Source: an uncultured Synergistales bacterium
Lineage (GTDB): Bacteria > Synergistota > Synergistia > Synergistales > Aminobacteriaceae
Length of the DNA stretch: 64,000 bases
Reading direction: 5' to 3'
Assembly: GCA_905233725.1 (NCBI GenBank)
Contig: CAJOEM010000004.1
Span: 18,882 to 82,881, forward strand
Shown here: in pieces, positions 44,326-53,996 of the stretch
How the letters are laid out: each line of letters begins with the position of its first letter
Position numbering within the stretch: the stretch's first letter is position 1
Position numbers and translations under genes: made by a program
Notes under the pieces: model-generated
Databases searched by the model: none
What the model saw: the letters and a program-made list of their open reading frames with translations, nothing else
What the model was told of the DNA's origin: nothing

Positions 44326-45180
44326 CTAGTGGCGTTTGCGCGAGAAAAATTTCTTGATCTTGCTGATTAGTCCTCTTGATGCGTATGATTCCAAGTCCAT
44401 TAGCGGCACGTCATGACCAAGTAATCTTTCGGCTATATTCAGGTAGGCTTGTGCTGCTGGTGAATCAAGAGTCATTGTCATAGGCTCACCGTTATTTGTC
44501 GCGCGTATTACGTTTTCGTCCTCGGGAACGACACCGATCAAGTCAATCGACAGCACATCGAGAATATCATCTTTTGCGAGCATGTCGCCATCTTGAACCA
44601 TGTTGGGTCTCAACCTGTTAATAATCAATCTAATCGGACTCTTGCCCATTGACTCAAGCATTCCGATAATTCTATCTGCGTCACGAACTGCCGGGATCTC
44701 CGGTGTAGTAACGACGAGAGCTTCATCTGCTCCTGCTGCTGCATTTCTGAAGCCGCCTTCGATTCCTGCCGGGCAATCCAGGAATATAAAATCGAACTCC
44801 GGTTTGAGCTGGTTGCACAAATCGACCATTTGTTCGGGATTAACAGCGTCTTTAGTGCGAGTTTGTGCTGCCGGCAAGAGATACAATCCCTGGACACGCT
44901 TGTCCTTCACGAGTGCTTGGTTCAATTTGCAAGTGCCCTCGATTACGTCGATGAAATTATACACAACGCGATTCTCAAGTCCCATTATTACATCGAGATT
45001 TCGCAGACCGACATCAGCGTCAACAGCAACAACTTTTTTGCCGAATTTCGCCAGAGCCGCCGCAATATTTGCCGTCGATGTAGTTTTGCCAACGCCACCT
45101 TTGCCCGAAGTCGTTACGATTACGCGCGCAAGTGACCCCGATGAACTTGATGACTTTATTTCCGTATTCAGATCGCTCAA
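44326..45180 (-). CDS. minD: Septum site-determining ATPase MinD
   Basis: ParA/MinD-type ATPase (284 aa). Deviant Walker A GKGGVGKTTSTAN, switch DADVGLRNLDVIMGLENR and DCPAGIE are present; the C-terminal amphipathic membrane-targeting helix is GLISKIKKFFSRKRH. The start is TTG 45180, six nt after GGAGGAG; the upstream TTG at 45198 precedes that site. A Ser-rich stretch of five serines precedes the P-loop and is not typical. Confidence 0.95.
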   Translation of the reverse strand: MSDLNTEIKSSSSSGSLARVIVTTSGKGGVGKTTSTANIAAALAKFGKKVVAVDADVGLRNLDVIMGLENRVVYNFIDVIEGTCKLNQALVKDKRVQGLYLLPAAQTRTKDAVNPEQMVDLCNQLKPEFDFIFLDCPAGIEGGFRNAAAGADEALVVTTPEIPAVRDADRIIGMLESMGKSPIRLIINRLRPNMVQDGDMLAKDDILDVLSIDLIGVVPEDENVIRATNNGEPMTMTLDSPAAQAYLNIAERLLGHDVPLMDLESYASRGLISKIKKFFSRKRH

Positions 45181-45221
45181 AAAAAGCTCCTCCTTCAAAA
45201 TATATATTTCTAATTCAAGCT

Positions 45222-46001
45222 CTAACCCAAGCTTAGATTCTTGAAAAATTTATTCTCACGAATTACCGGCGTTCCATCTTCGAGTGTAATCAGCGCGCAT
45301 TTGCTCCAACACGTCGTAGAATCCGGATCTGCGTAACATAATTTATTCGCAAGCCTAATCTGAGGCGTTTCAAAACACCCAGACCAGACGAAAATATCTT
45401 TGCGTCCGTAGCCTCCAGCGTGAACGATCCCGTGCAATTTTCCCGCGACGATTATGCTGCCGCCCGCGACGATTTCTGCGCCTGCATTCAAGTGTCCCCA
45501 GACCAGAACATCGCCTTCAGTTTCGATTCTTTGACCAGATCTGAGCGAATTGAAAATAACTTTCCAACCCGGGTATTTCTTCTCCTTCAAGATAATATTT
45601 TTCTGCTCAGGAATCTGATTCACTTGCTTCAGCGATTTTTTCTCTTCGGGTTCGGGTTCCTGTGTAGAAAGTCCGGCACTGCGCAATAATTTTCTGCTCT
45701 CTTCGTTCTGACACAGCCACGCAATCACTCGAATATTCTTCTCCCAGACGATCTCACGCAGCATTTGAATTATCAATTCACTCGAACATTTTCGCGTCTG
45801 GAAATCCAGAGCAACTCCCTGATTCTCCGGCAGTTTATAAACATCAGAAGGAATGCCTGCCAACAATCCGAGCAATTCGTCATCGTTCAGATTTTCCGGC
45901 AGAATATATTTCATGCCATAGTGTGTCGTATCCGGTTTCAAGTTCGCCTCAGGTCGTCGGAAACGTCGTATTTTTCTTAAAATTGAATTTCCCAACATCA
46001 T
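45222..46001 (-). CDS. minC: Septum site-determining protein MinC
   Basis: FtsZ inhibitor of the Min system (about 259 aa). The C-terminal beta-helix domain is clear (LRSGQRIETEGDVLVWGHLN, then GAEIVAGGSIIVAGKLHG). The N-terminal domain (VYKLPENQGVALDFQTRKC) is poorly conserved, and a Glu/Lys linker separates the two. Start choice is open: ATG 46001 lies immediately after a strong -10 element, which would make the message almost leaderless; ATG 45913 (MKYILPENLNDDE) is a shorter option. First gene of minC-minD-minE-rodA-radical SAM. Confidence 0.9.
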   Translation of the reverse strand: MMLGNSILRKIRRFRRPEANLKPDTTHYGMKYILPENLNDDELLGLLAGIPSDVYKLPENQGVALDFQTRKCSSELIIQMLREIVWEKNIRVIAWLCQNEESRKLLRSAGLSTQEPEPEEKKSLKQVNQIPEQKNIILKEKKYPGWKVIFNSLRSGQRIETEGDVLVWGHLNAGAEIVAGGSIIVAGKLHGIVHAGGYGRKDIFVWSGCFETPQIRLANKLCYADPDSTTCWSKCALITLEDGTPVIRENKFFKNLSLG

Positions 46002-46008
46002 GTTACGT

Positions 46009-46017
46009 ATTATAGCA
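46009..46017 (-). promoter_or_regulatory. Extended -10 promoter of the min operon
   Basis: On the minus strand TGC-TATAAT. The expected transcription start coincides with ATG 46001. Confidence 0.55.
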
Positions 46018-46047
46018 ATTTTTTCGCGCAAAATTCACTCGCAAAAT

Positions 46048-46075
46048 TAAAGAACGTGATTCACAAATCCGAAAT
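46048..46075 (+). promoter_or_regulatory. Possible sigma28-like promoter for flgM
   Basis: TAAA (46048-46051), a 16-nt gap and TCCGAAAT, which shares five of eight bases with GCCGATAA. Weak match; judged mainly from its place before flgM. Confidence 0.3.
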
Positions 46076-46134
46076 TCCTAGTGAATATTACGAGTACACA
46101 AACACAAATTTATCAAAAGGGAGCGTGAGAAAAA

Positions 46135-46419
46135 ATGATTAGCAAGATCGGCGGACAGTATAATCTCGATGCACTAAACGGCAAGAAATCCAGAAAAAAC
46201 GTCTATTATGACAACAATGCGAATAAATCCGATGAAGCGGACTTCAGTTCGTTTGCAGTACATTTGTCGAAATACAACGCTGAATTAAAAAACATTCCTG
46301 ATGTAAGAGAAGACTTAGTAGCAAATCTTAAAACCCAAGTCGAGAGCGGCAATTATGTTCCACCGTTGGACAAACTTGCAAGCTCCCTGATAATTGCAGG
46401 AATGCTCGATAACGTGTAA
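46135..46419 (+). CDS. flgM: Anti-sigma28 factor FlgM
   Basis: 94 aa. The C-terminal half has the FlgM pattern (VREDLVANLKTQVESGNYVP then LDKLASSLI); the N-terminal half is polar and probably disordered. It holds sigma28 inactive until hook completion and export. AGGGAG precedes ATG 46135. First gene of a flgM-flgN-flgK-flgL late flagellar operon, divergent from the min operon. Confidence 0.85.
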   Translation: MISKIGGQYNLDALNGKKSRKNVYYDNNANKSDEADFSSFAVHLSKYNAELKNIPDVREDLVANLKTQVESGNYVPPLDKLASSLIIAGMLDNV

Positions 46420-46422
46420 ATC

Positions 46423-46884
46423 ATGCGTTCAGAATTTGAATCTCTCACGGAGTCGATGCTCGATGAATCAGATTGTCTTGATGATCTTGTCGATGCGATC
46501 CGTGAACAGCGTCAGGCTATGCGCGATCGTGACGAGGAACTTGTGAAAAGCCTGATGGACGAAATTCGCGACATATTCTTCGACGCACAGACAAAAGAAT
46601 CAATCCGAGATGACCTAGCAAAAAAATTGGCCGCAAAATATTCCTGTGAGCCAAGAGCTTCGTCTCTCGAAAAATTCATGAACGATTACGACAAAGCAAA
46701 TTTCAACGGGGCTGCCGATAGATTAACGCAGTCCATTTTTATTCTTAAATCCGAGATGCTGATATTAAACGGCATGATCGACCAGAACGAACGTTACACT
46801 TCCATGCTCTTATCTGAATGGCAGAGATTATCAGGCGGGCGGGCGCAATCTGGTGTTAATAATTCCTTAGATTTCAGGGGGTAA
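46423..46884 (+). CDS. flgN: FlgN-family flagellar export chaperone
   Basis: Helical protein of 153 aa with heptad-like pattern (LDDLVDAIREQRQAMRDRDE) and a late MLILNGMIDQNERYTSMLL segment, matching the FlgN family in size and shape. It would chaperone FlgK and FlgL, encoded directly downstream. ATG 46423 comes four nt after the flgM stop; sequence conservation is low, so the call leans on position. Confidence 0.8.
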   Translation: MRSEFESLTESMLDESDCLDDLVDAIREQRQAMRDRDEELVKSLMDEIRDIFFDAQTKESIRDDLAKKLAAKYSCEPRASSLEKFMNDYDKANFNGAADRLTQSIFILKSEMLILNGMIDQNERYTSMLLSEWQRLSGGRAQSGVNNSLDFRG

Positions 46885-46889
46885 TAATC

Positions 46890-49800
46890 ATGAGTACATT
46901 CTCAGGCATTGAAATGGGCAGACAGGCTCTCAACGCTTTCAGATTGGGTATGCAGACCGTCGGACACAACATCGCAAACATGGGCACAGAAGGCTATTCG
47001 AGACAACGCGTGAATTTCGCAACAGTTCAGCCCATGGATATTCCAAACGTCGGTCAACTCGGTCAGGGCATGAAAGCCGATGAAATTATCAGGATTCGCG
47101 ACGAATTTCTCGATTTCCAGTACAGAAACACTCAGACAAGTCTTGGCTATTGGGAAAAAGTCAATGATTTATACACAGCGATTCAAAATTACGTCTCAGA
47201 ACCAAATGGCTCAGGAATCCGAACAGCGTTAAACACTTTCTACAGCAATCTGCAAGCGTTACAGCAACAACCCGAGGACGCTTCAGCACGCCGCAGTTTG
47301 GTCGAATCAGCTCATGCACTCGGCGATTCACTCTCGCTATTCATAACGGGCATGGACACGTATAATGACTCAGTGAATTTGCAAGTTCAACAGTACGTTG
47401 CAGACGCGAATACGATTCTTTACGATATTGCAGCACTCAACAAAGAAATTTATCACGCCGAATCACTTAACCAGAATGCTAACGATTTGCGGGATCAGCG
47501 CGATGTTCTGGTAGACAAGCTCTCAAAAATGATGGACATAACATACTCAGAGCCAATGGAAGTCAACGGTCAACAGGGCGAATTTTTCCTGACGCTCAAC
47601 GGGCGAACATTGGTTCAGGGCGACAAAGTCCGTGAAGTCAAAGCACACGCCTTCCAATGGGACAACAAAGTATATTACGACGTGCAGGTTGCTCAGAACG
47701 AATTTGACATAATCGATAATTGCTCAGTAGCTGATGTTTTGGCGACTGGACCTGAAGGCAGCTATCAATTAACTGTCGATAGAATCGCTAACGGTGTTTC
47801 ATGGACAATCGGCGGCGGTGACGCGCATTGCTTGGAGACACGCTCAGTTCAGACGGCAAGCTTTAAGGACGGGATAATTCTCAACGAGGACTCCGACAAA
47901 TCTATTCCGAGAAAAATCGGCATTCGAACTTTAATCGATCCCGAAAGTGCTGGAACGTCAAACGCTGGTAAACCCGTAATCATGAATATCAAAATCGACT
48001 GGGACGACACGAGCAACGGCTGGAAATTGCGCGCTGAGAAAGACGGCGTAGATTTGGGAATCACGAAAACATATTCAGGCGACGATTTGACGGCAGCGAA
48101 TCTCCAAGAATTTGCGCAGACTGCTATAGATTCAGATTCTGATTTCTCACACTTGAAAGTCTCGTACGACAGCCAAACTCAATCACTGAAATTCTACGTT
48201 GATGACGAAGTGCCGTTAGAATTCACGGATTACAGCGGAATGCTCGGCGCGTTGTCAAGCGTTCAGACCGAATTAACAGACGTAAACATGAGAAACCGTG
48301 TCATGACTGAGGACGACGCTCTGAATATTTCCGGCTCATTCAGAATTCAGGTTGGAACTCAGGGTACGCGCGTTACGTCGAATATTTTCCGTGAGAGTGC
48401 GGCTACAGGTCTTGAATCTGGCGTAATTCTCGGCGATGGTGAAGCTGGCGACAAATATACGTTCAGAATTGGTGTCGCGGATTCTCAGGTAGATATTTCT
48501 GCAACATGGAACGATTCTCTGGGTCAATGGGTGTTATCAAGCGATTACGGAAATACTCCGGTTACAGCAACTGACGGAACTCTCACAGTTGAGGACGTTT
48601 CGAATTTCATAAACGACACGATTAAATACGCAGCAAATAACGGCTCGAACAGTCTTGCACTCAACGGCATATCAACAACAGCAGGTCCGGCTAATGGCAC
48701 GAAGGTTCAGTTCTACATCGATTCCAAAACAAGCAACTTGATCTCGATCTCAGACATTCAGGGTAACTTGGCTGAGAAAATGGGAATCGTGAACAAAAAT
48801 CCGGTTATCACAATAGACGTAGACTCAAGCGATTCACTCACAACGATTCGCAACAAGATTAACGAGAAATATCAGGAAGAATTGGGCTTGACTGCTCCGG
48901 AACAATGGGTACACGCTTCGATTGAACAGGCTGACGATCAATCATATTATTTGACGATTGCTGCGGACGTTGCCGGTGAAGCTCAGAGAATTACGTTAAT
49001 GGGTGCGGAAGATGGCAATATGCAAGTCTTGCGGCGTTTGGGACTTACTGCGAACGAACAAATCGGCACTGATCAGGATACAGGCGCGAAAATTTACCGT
49101 GAAGTCTCAGCTATTCCTGCGAGCGGCGTTGCTCAGGACGCGTCATTCACGTTGAACGGCGTGCGTTATTTATCATCCGAAAACATGTTCAATCAGGCGA
49201 AACGAATCCCTGCAATCGGCGGCACGGATTATTCAGCGTCAACACTCTCAGAAATCGGTGATGGAGGCATGTGGCTGAATCTCAAATCTTCAGGAATAGC
49301 GAATATAACAGTCAAACATCACGTAAGAAGCGGCTCAATCAAAGCACTCGAAGAATCTCGCGACTCGATAATTCCGGAGATAAAATCCCAACTCGACACG
49401 ATGGCTTATAACCTGATTAATAACGTCAACGCATATAATTACTCGGGCTATGGTATAGCGAGCAGAATCAACACAACCGGCACACAATTCTTCAACAATT
49501 CCGGCTTCAAAGCAGCTGCAGCCAAGAATCTCAGCGTAACAGACGCAATCACAATGGACAACGCTTTAATCGGAGCTGCAATGGGTCTCAAGGACGAGAA
49601 CGGCATCGCAAGTTCTGGAAAATCCGGCGGTGCTGGCGATGGTACAAACGCATATCGCATGATGAATCTTAGCTGGGCAAAAACTTCATCTGACGGAACT
49701 ATGACAATAGGCGAAATTTACGACTCGCTGCTCTCTCAAATCGGCTCTGAAGCTGCGAGCGCAAGTCTCATGAATTCAACGCAGACTACGGTTGTTGAAC

Positions 49801-49964
49801 AAATCGACGCTGAACGTCAGGCAGTTTCGGGCGTTAATGTCGACGAAGAACTCATGGACATGATAATTCTGAATCGAGCATTCGGTGCTATGTCGAGATA
49901 TATTACGGCAATGGACGAAATGTTAAACACGATTATTAACGGTTTCGGTTTAGTCGGACGATAA
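46890..49964 (+). CDS. flgK: Flagellar hook-associated protein 1 (enlarged)
   Basis: FlgK of 1024 aa, roughly twice the E. coli length. The N-terminus (SGIEMGRQALNAFRLGMQTV, GHNIANMGTEGYSRQ) and the C-terminus (GVNVDEELMDMIILNRAFGA, then MDEMLNTIINGFGL) are the conserved rod/hook coiled-coil ends. The extra length lies in the middle (about residues 330-800), in beta-rich units of the flagellin-IN style such as YTFRIGVADSQVDIS and VITIDVDSSDSLTTIRNKIN. AGGGGG precedes ATG 46890. Confidence 0.94.
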   Translation: MSTFSGIEMGRQALNAFRLGMQTVGHNIANMGTEGYSRQRVNFATVQPMDIPNVGQLGQGMKADEIIRIRDEFLDFQYRNTQTSLGYWEKVNDLYTAIQNYVSEPNGSGIRTALNTFYSNLQALQQQPEDASARRSLVESAHALGDSLSLFITGMDTYNDSVNLQVQQYVADANTILYDIAALNKEIYHAESLNQNANDLRDQRDVLVDKLSKMMDITYSEPMEVNGQQGEFFLTLNGRTLVQGDKVREVKAHAFQWDNKVYYDVQVAQNEFDIIDNCSVADVLATGPEGSYQLTVDRIANGVSWTIGGGDAHCLETRSVQTASFKDGIILNEDSDKSIPRKIGIRTLIDPESAGTSNAGKPVIMNIKIDWDDTSNGWKLRAEKDGVDLGITKTYSGDDLTAANLQEFAQTAIDSDSDFSHLKVSYDSQTQSLKFYVDDEVPLEFTDYSGMLGALSSVQTELTDVNMRNRVMTEDDALNISGSFRIQVGTQGTRVTSNIFRESAATGLESGVILGDGEAGDKYTFRIGVADSQVDISATWNDSLGQWVLSSDYGNTPVTATDGTLTVEDVSNFINDTIKYAANNGSNSLALNGISTTAGPANGTKVQFYIDSKTSNLISISDIQGNLAEKMGIVNKNPVITIDVDSSDSLTTIRNKINEKYQEELGLTAPEQWVHASIEQADDQSYYLTIAADVAGEAQRITLMGAEDGNMQVLRRLGLTANEQIGTDQDTGAKIYREVSAIPASGVAQDASFTLNGVRYLSSENMFNQAKRIPAIGGTDYSASTLSEIGDGGMWLNLKSSGIANITVKHHVRSGSIKALEESRDSIIPEIKSQLDTMAYNLINNVNAYNYSGYGIASRINTTGTQFFNNSGFKAAAAKNLSVTDAITMDNALIGAAMGLKDENGIASSGKSGGAGDGTNAYRMMNLSWAKTSSDGTMTIGEIYDSLLSQIGSEAASASLMNSTQTTVVEQIDAERQAVSGVNVDEELMDMIILNRAFGAMSRYITAMDEMLNTIINGFGLVGR

Positions 49965-50012
49965 TAATAGCGAAAACTAGAATCAGGAAATTATTAAAAA
50001 GGACTGTTGAAC

Positions 50013-53000
50013 ATGCAAAGATTAACTACTGCCACGATGTACGGATCACTTCTGAACTCGCTGCAAAGTAGCCTGAGAAATATTCAGGATTTGCAAACTC
50101 AGATTGCGTCCGGGAATAAATACACGAAACTCTCAGATAATCCGACGGCGATAGCACAAGCTCTAAAAATCGAATCTGCTCTGAACTCGAACGAACAATA
50201 TCAGCAAAATAACCAGAACGCGATCACAATGCTGAGTTACGCTGACAGTGCGCTGAATAACGTTCTCGACGCAACAAAAGATATTCGCACACTCGTAATT
50301 CAAGCTGGAGACGGAGCTTTGGACGAAACACAACTCGATGACATAGTTGCAAGCATAAACGCGAAAAAACAAGTTATCGTTGACTCGCTTAATTCGCGTG
50401 TCGCGGGACAATATATTTTCGGAGGCACGGACACTTCAACTCCACCGTTCACTCTGACTGCTGACGGCTCAGTCGTATATAACGGCAATGACGAGCGCAT
50501 CAAGTACACTTTGGCTGACGGATTACTCGGCGATGTGACTTTTGCAGGAAGCGAGATTATCCCGACAGACGAGGACAGCTATTTCATCTGCTCTCACAAC
50601 GTACCGCTGGATTGGCTCTGGACCGGTCGCGAAGAAAAAGTTCAAATCACCGTTGGCAATCGCACACTCTCAGTTTTCATTCCCGAAGATTGGATCGATG
50701 AAGTTGCAACGAAAACCAGTTCCGACGACAGCAACGTAACGGACTATAACAGATTCAGAGACCCGGGTGAAGTTACAGGAATCAGCCTTGATGATCTCGC
50801 ATCACTTGTGAATCGCTCATTATCCGAACAGGGCGCGAGCATGTTAGTCACGGCTTACGTTGAGAAAGATACAAACACAAATCAGCAACAGTTAATTCTC
50901 AAGAGCAACACAACTGAGAAAATCGGCATCACAGGCTGGTCAGACACGGATTATTTACCGATGGCGCAATCGATTTCGAGCGTGAATATCGACGGAAATA
51001 TCCCGGACTGGTCGCAGTCAAATGACAAAGACGCCGTGAACGGTCTCATGGGTAACGCGAACTTGCTGAACTGGCGCGGCGGTGACAATTCCGGAAAATT
51101 GACGATTACGCTCGATGGCAACGATTATGATATAGATCTAACCGGCATGAACTCAGTTACGGAACTCACGAAAGCTATAAACGAAGCAGTTCCGTCAAAT
51201 GCTGAAGCTGGTGCGATGCCTGTAGCGTCATTATCAGTGGGAATTTCTGGAAGACTTGTGCTGCAATCCTCACGCGGGGAAATTTCTGTCTCGGGTGACG
51301 AGGACGTTATGAGCGAAATTTTCGGTTCTGACAGTGGCGGAGTTACGCTCAACGGCACGACTACGATCACAAGTTCCAAGAGCACAATCTCAGTCCAATC
51401 CGGCACAGAGCCAGCCGTGAAAATTTATATTAACAACAACGACAATTTATCCAGCATTGCAGGGAAAATCAACTCGATTAACGGAATTTACTCGCGAATT
51501 TCGTCGAATAATAACCAGATGATAATTACGGCTCAGAGAATCGGCGATCAACCTGAGGACAGATTATCGGTCGATGCTGCTGCTGAATCTCTGCATTACC
51601 CGAAACTCACGATTACAGGCACGGGCGGTGCGTTGGAATTATTCAGTTTTGAGGACGACGGCACTGTTGAGAAAAATACAGAAGGCGAGATAATCTCGGG
51701 CATGATAATTTCCAAACAGGAGACGCGCCCCGTTGATCACAGCCACATGGACGTGTTCGATTACTTGGGAATGGAAACTGCGATGAAGAGCCGGGAATTT
51801 GCGATTGACGAGAAGCTCACGGTTACAAGCGATACGCAATTACACTGGCGCGTGATGAGTGGTGGAAAAACTGCTGACATAAAGCTCAACCCGGGTGAAT
51901 ATTCGCTTACAGATTTGGCGGACAGACTCAAGAATGCCGGCGCAGGTTGGCTCGAAGTTACCGTTGACGTATTCAATCCTGACGAAGACGAAATCAACGC
52001 TGACGAGACTGAATCCGGAGTTGTTACGACAAATAATCACGAAGAACAAACTCAGAGACTGGTAATTCGCGGCTACAACGGTGAGCAGGTTTTATTCATC
52101 GACATGAACGATCAGAATTACGCGGATATTCTGGGACTTTCGACTGCTGTACGAACTGACGCATACACAACTGATGACAACGGCAACACGATTCCCGGAA
52201 CTGGCATGCGATGCGTGAATTTCCCCTCAGCTCCGTGTGTTGATGATAACATCGGCGTAAATTTGCGAGTTCAAATGAATTGCGGAATGTATTATGACAT
52301 AACAGTCTCGAAATCCGCAGTCATGAATAACTCAACGGGCTTCGTCGATCGCAACAAGTTCATGAAGGAAATCGCGAATCAGGTGAACAAAATCGAAGGA
52401 CGTGAAATTATGGGCGTAACTGTCCACGTGAACAAATCCGGCAAAGAAATCGACGATTCAGCAGCGTTATATTTCCTGTCCGGAGAAGCATTCACGGTTG
52501 TAGACATGCCGTTTTCTGATCCTGAGTGGGGCGATTATTCCGGCGGCTTGGCTGCACAGTTGGGTATTCACGGCGGAGTAACTTCCAATCTAGCACAAAC
52601 TCAGTACAAAATGCTTGATAACGCAAAATTCGAAGATTACGCAAATTTCCCGACAGACGGCGGTACGATTAAGTTCTCGAATCTTGCGCACTCGGTCGAG
52701 ATTGACGTTAGCCCCGAAGATACAGTCAAAGATGTCATGGACAGATTACGAGTTCAGGCTGGCGATTGGCTCTACGTGAATTATTACGATACGCACATGG
52801 GACAGGACGACGTTCGCAACACGGGCGATTATCCGATTATAGCGATCTCTTCGGTTGATGGCTCAGCTGTAAGCATTACGGATTCAAAGGGAAATATTGC
52901 GCAGGATTATTTGGGAATCAGCACAGGTATTCAGACACGTGTTGACGGTGGCATGTCGCAATTTGACTGGAATGATGGCACGACTACGAACGCAAATAAC

Positions 53001-53753
53001 GCGAACGTTCTGAGAATCACAGTCGCAGGTTATTCGCATGATATAGATTTGGCGGCGATGCGTGACGTTACGGACGATGAAGAGATCAAAGCCGATGATC
53101 TCGCAGAATTTATCAACGCAAGATTCCAGGATTACGACGTTCAAGCAAGAATTAACGATGACGATCAGCTCGTGATTTGGTCCCCGAGGGGTTACGCGAT
53201 CAAAATGGATTTCCTGGACGATAACGGAGACTCAGTGACGAGTAGCTTCCTCGGCTCAGAACCTTTGAACGCGACGTATTATAGGGGCGGCTATAATCTT
53301 GAGGCAGACGCTTCAACACGCGGACTTGAATTTGACGATAACGGCGAAGTTGTCATGTACAGTTCGAGCATTCACAGCCAGAACGCAACGATTCGAAGTG
53401 GTGCGAACACGATGCGCCAAAACGCTTTCGGAACACTGAACGATATAACAGCGGCGATTAAATCCGGCAATAGATTGGATCTGGAAGAGAAAATGCTGCC
53501 AAGGCTGGATAATTTCATCAACAATTTGCTTGGAGTTATGTCTAGTGCAGGAGCTATGCGTGACAGATACGAAGCTAACACCGATAAATTAATTACGGAA
53601 AACGCTATCATGGCTGAAGATTACGATTCGAAAGTCAAGATTGATCCTGCCGACGCAATTTCGCAGTTAATGGTTGCAGACTACATGTATCAGGCGAATC
53701 TAGCAGTAATTTCGCGGTTAATTCAGCCGACGTTGCTGGACTTTTTGAGTTAG
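50013..53753 (+). CDS. flgL: Flagellar hook-associated protein 3 (giant)
   Basis: FlgL of 1246 aa, about four times the usual size. Residues 1-150 (TTATMYGSLLNSLQSSLRNI, SGNKYTKLSDNPTAIAQALK, GQYIFGGTDTSTPPF) and the last 120 (MLPRLDNFINNLLGVMSSAG, LMVADYMYQANLAVISRLIQ) are the normal helical ends. Between them are some 900 residues of beta-rich modules, several sharing the pattern [T/K]ITxxGxxxDIDL followed by a helix and VxxDGxLVI (for example LTITLDGNDYDIDLTGMNSV and LRITVAGYSHDIDLAAMRDV). Start ATG 50013 lies nine nt after AAAAAGGA. Ends at a strong terminator. Confidence 0.92.
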   Translation: MQRLTTATMYGSLLNSLQSSLRNIQDLQTQIASGNKYTKLSDNPTAIAQALKIESALNSNEQYQQNNQNAITMLSYADSALNNVLDATKDIRTLVIQAGDGALDETQLDDIVASINAKKQVIVDSLNSRVAGQYIFGGTDTSTPPFTLTADGSVVYNGNDERIKYTLADGLLGDVTFAGSEIIPTDEDSYFICSHNVPLDWLWTGREEKVQITVGNRTLSVFIPEDWIDEVATKTSSDDSNVTDYNRFRDPGEVTGISLDDLASLVNRSLSEQGASMLVTAYVEKDTNTNQQQLILKSNTTEKIGITGWSDTDYLPMAQSISSVNIDGNIPDWSQSNDKDAVNGLMGNANLLNWRGGDNSGKLTITLDGNDYDIDLTGMNSVTELTKAINEAVPSNAEAGAMPVASLSVGISGRLVLQSSRGEISVSGDEDVMSEIFGSDSGGVTLNGTTTITSSKSTISVQSGTEPAVKIYINNNDNLSSIAGKINSINGIYSRISSNNNQMIITAQRIGDQPEDRLSVDAAAESLHYPKLTITGTGGALELFSFEDDGTVEKNTEGEIISGMIISKQETRPVDHSHMDVFDYLGMETAMKSREFAIDEKLTVTSDTQLHWRVMSGGKTADIKLNPGEYSLTDLADRLKNAGAGWLEVTVDVFNPDEDEINADETESGVVTTNNHEEQTQRLVIRGYNGEQVLFIDMNDQNYADILGLSTAVRTDAYTTDDNGNTIPGTGMRCVNFPSAPCVDDNIGVNLRVQMNCGMYYDITVSKSAVMNNSTGFVDRNKFMKEIANQVNKIEGREIMGVTVHVNKSGKEIDDSAALYFLSGEAFTVVDMPFSDPEWGDYSGGLAAQLGIHGGVTSNLAQTQYKMLDNAKFEDYANFPTDGGTIKFSNLAHSVEIDVSPEDTVKDVMDRLRVQAGDWLYVNYYDTHMGQDDVRNTGDYPIIAISSVDGSAVSITDSKGNIAQDYLGISTGIQTRVDGGMSQFDWNDGTTTNANNANVLRITVAGYSHDIDLAAMRDVTDDEEIKADDLAEFINARFQDYDVQARINDDDQLVIWSPRGYAIKMDFLDDNGDSVTSSFLGSEPLNATYYRGGYNLEADASTRGLEFDDNGEVVMYSSSIHSQNATIRSGANTMRQNAFGTLNDITAAIKSGNRLDLEEKMLPRLDNFINNLLGVMSSAGAMRDRYEANTDKLITENAIMAEDYDSKVKIDPADAISQLMVADYMYQANLAVISRLIQPTLLDFLS

Positions 53754-53796
53754 AATTATTCTATTCCATTAAAAATGTCTTCAAAAATGTTTTCAA

Positions 53797-53824
53797 TGCT
53801 CCCAATCACGGGGGCAATTTTTTT
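53797..53824 (+). terminator. Rho-independent terminator after flgL
   Basis: TGCTCCC pairs with GGGGGCA (one G-U pair) around a 6-nt loop and is followed by seven Ts. Between here and 53996 I see no gene; only AT-rich spacer. Confidence 0.8.
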
Positions 53825-53996
53825 GCGCATAATAACTATTTCAATCCACGCAAAGCGGTAAACGGACTCTCCACTTATGCGACAAACTCCAGTGATATAA
53901 AACACTTTGAGAAATAAAATTACCGGGAAAAATAACGTTTTTGATTTCAAGCCAATTTAATAATAAAACGAAGCTTTACCATTTTAGGAGAAATAC

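Noticed and set aside
53825-53996. Possible small RNA or promoter between flgL and the decayed genes
   Set aside because: AT-rich with no convincing promoter or stable structure visible by eye.
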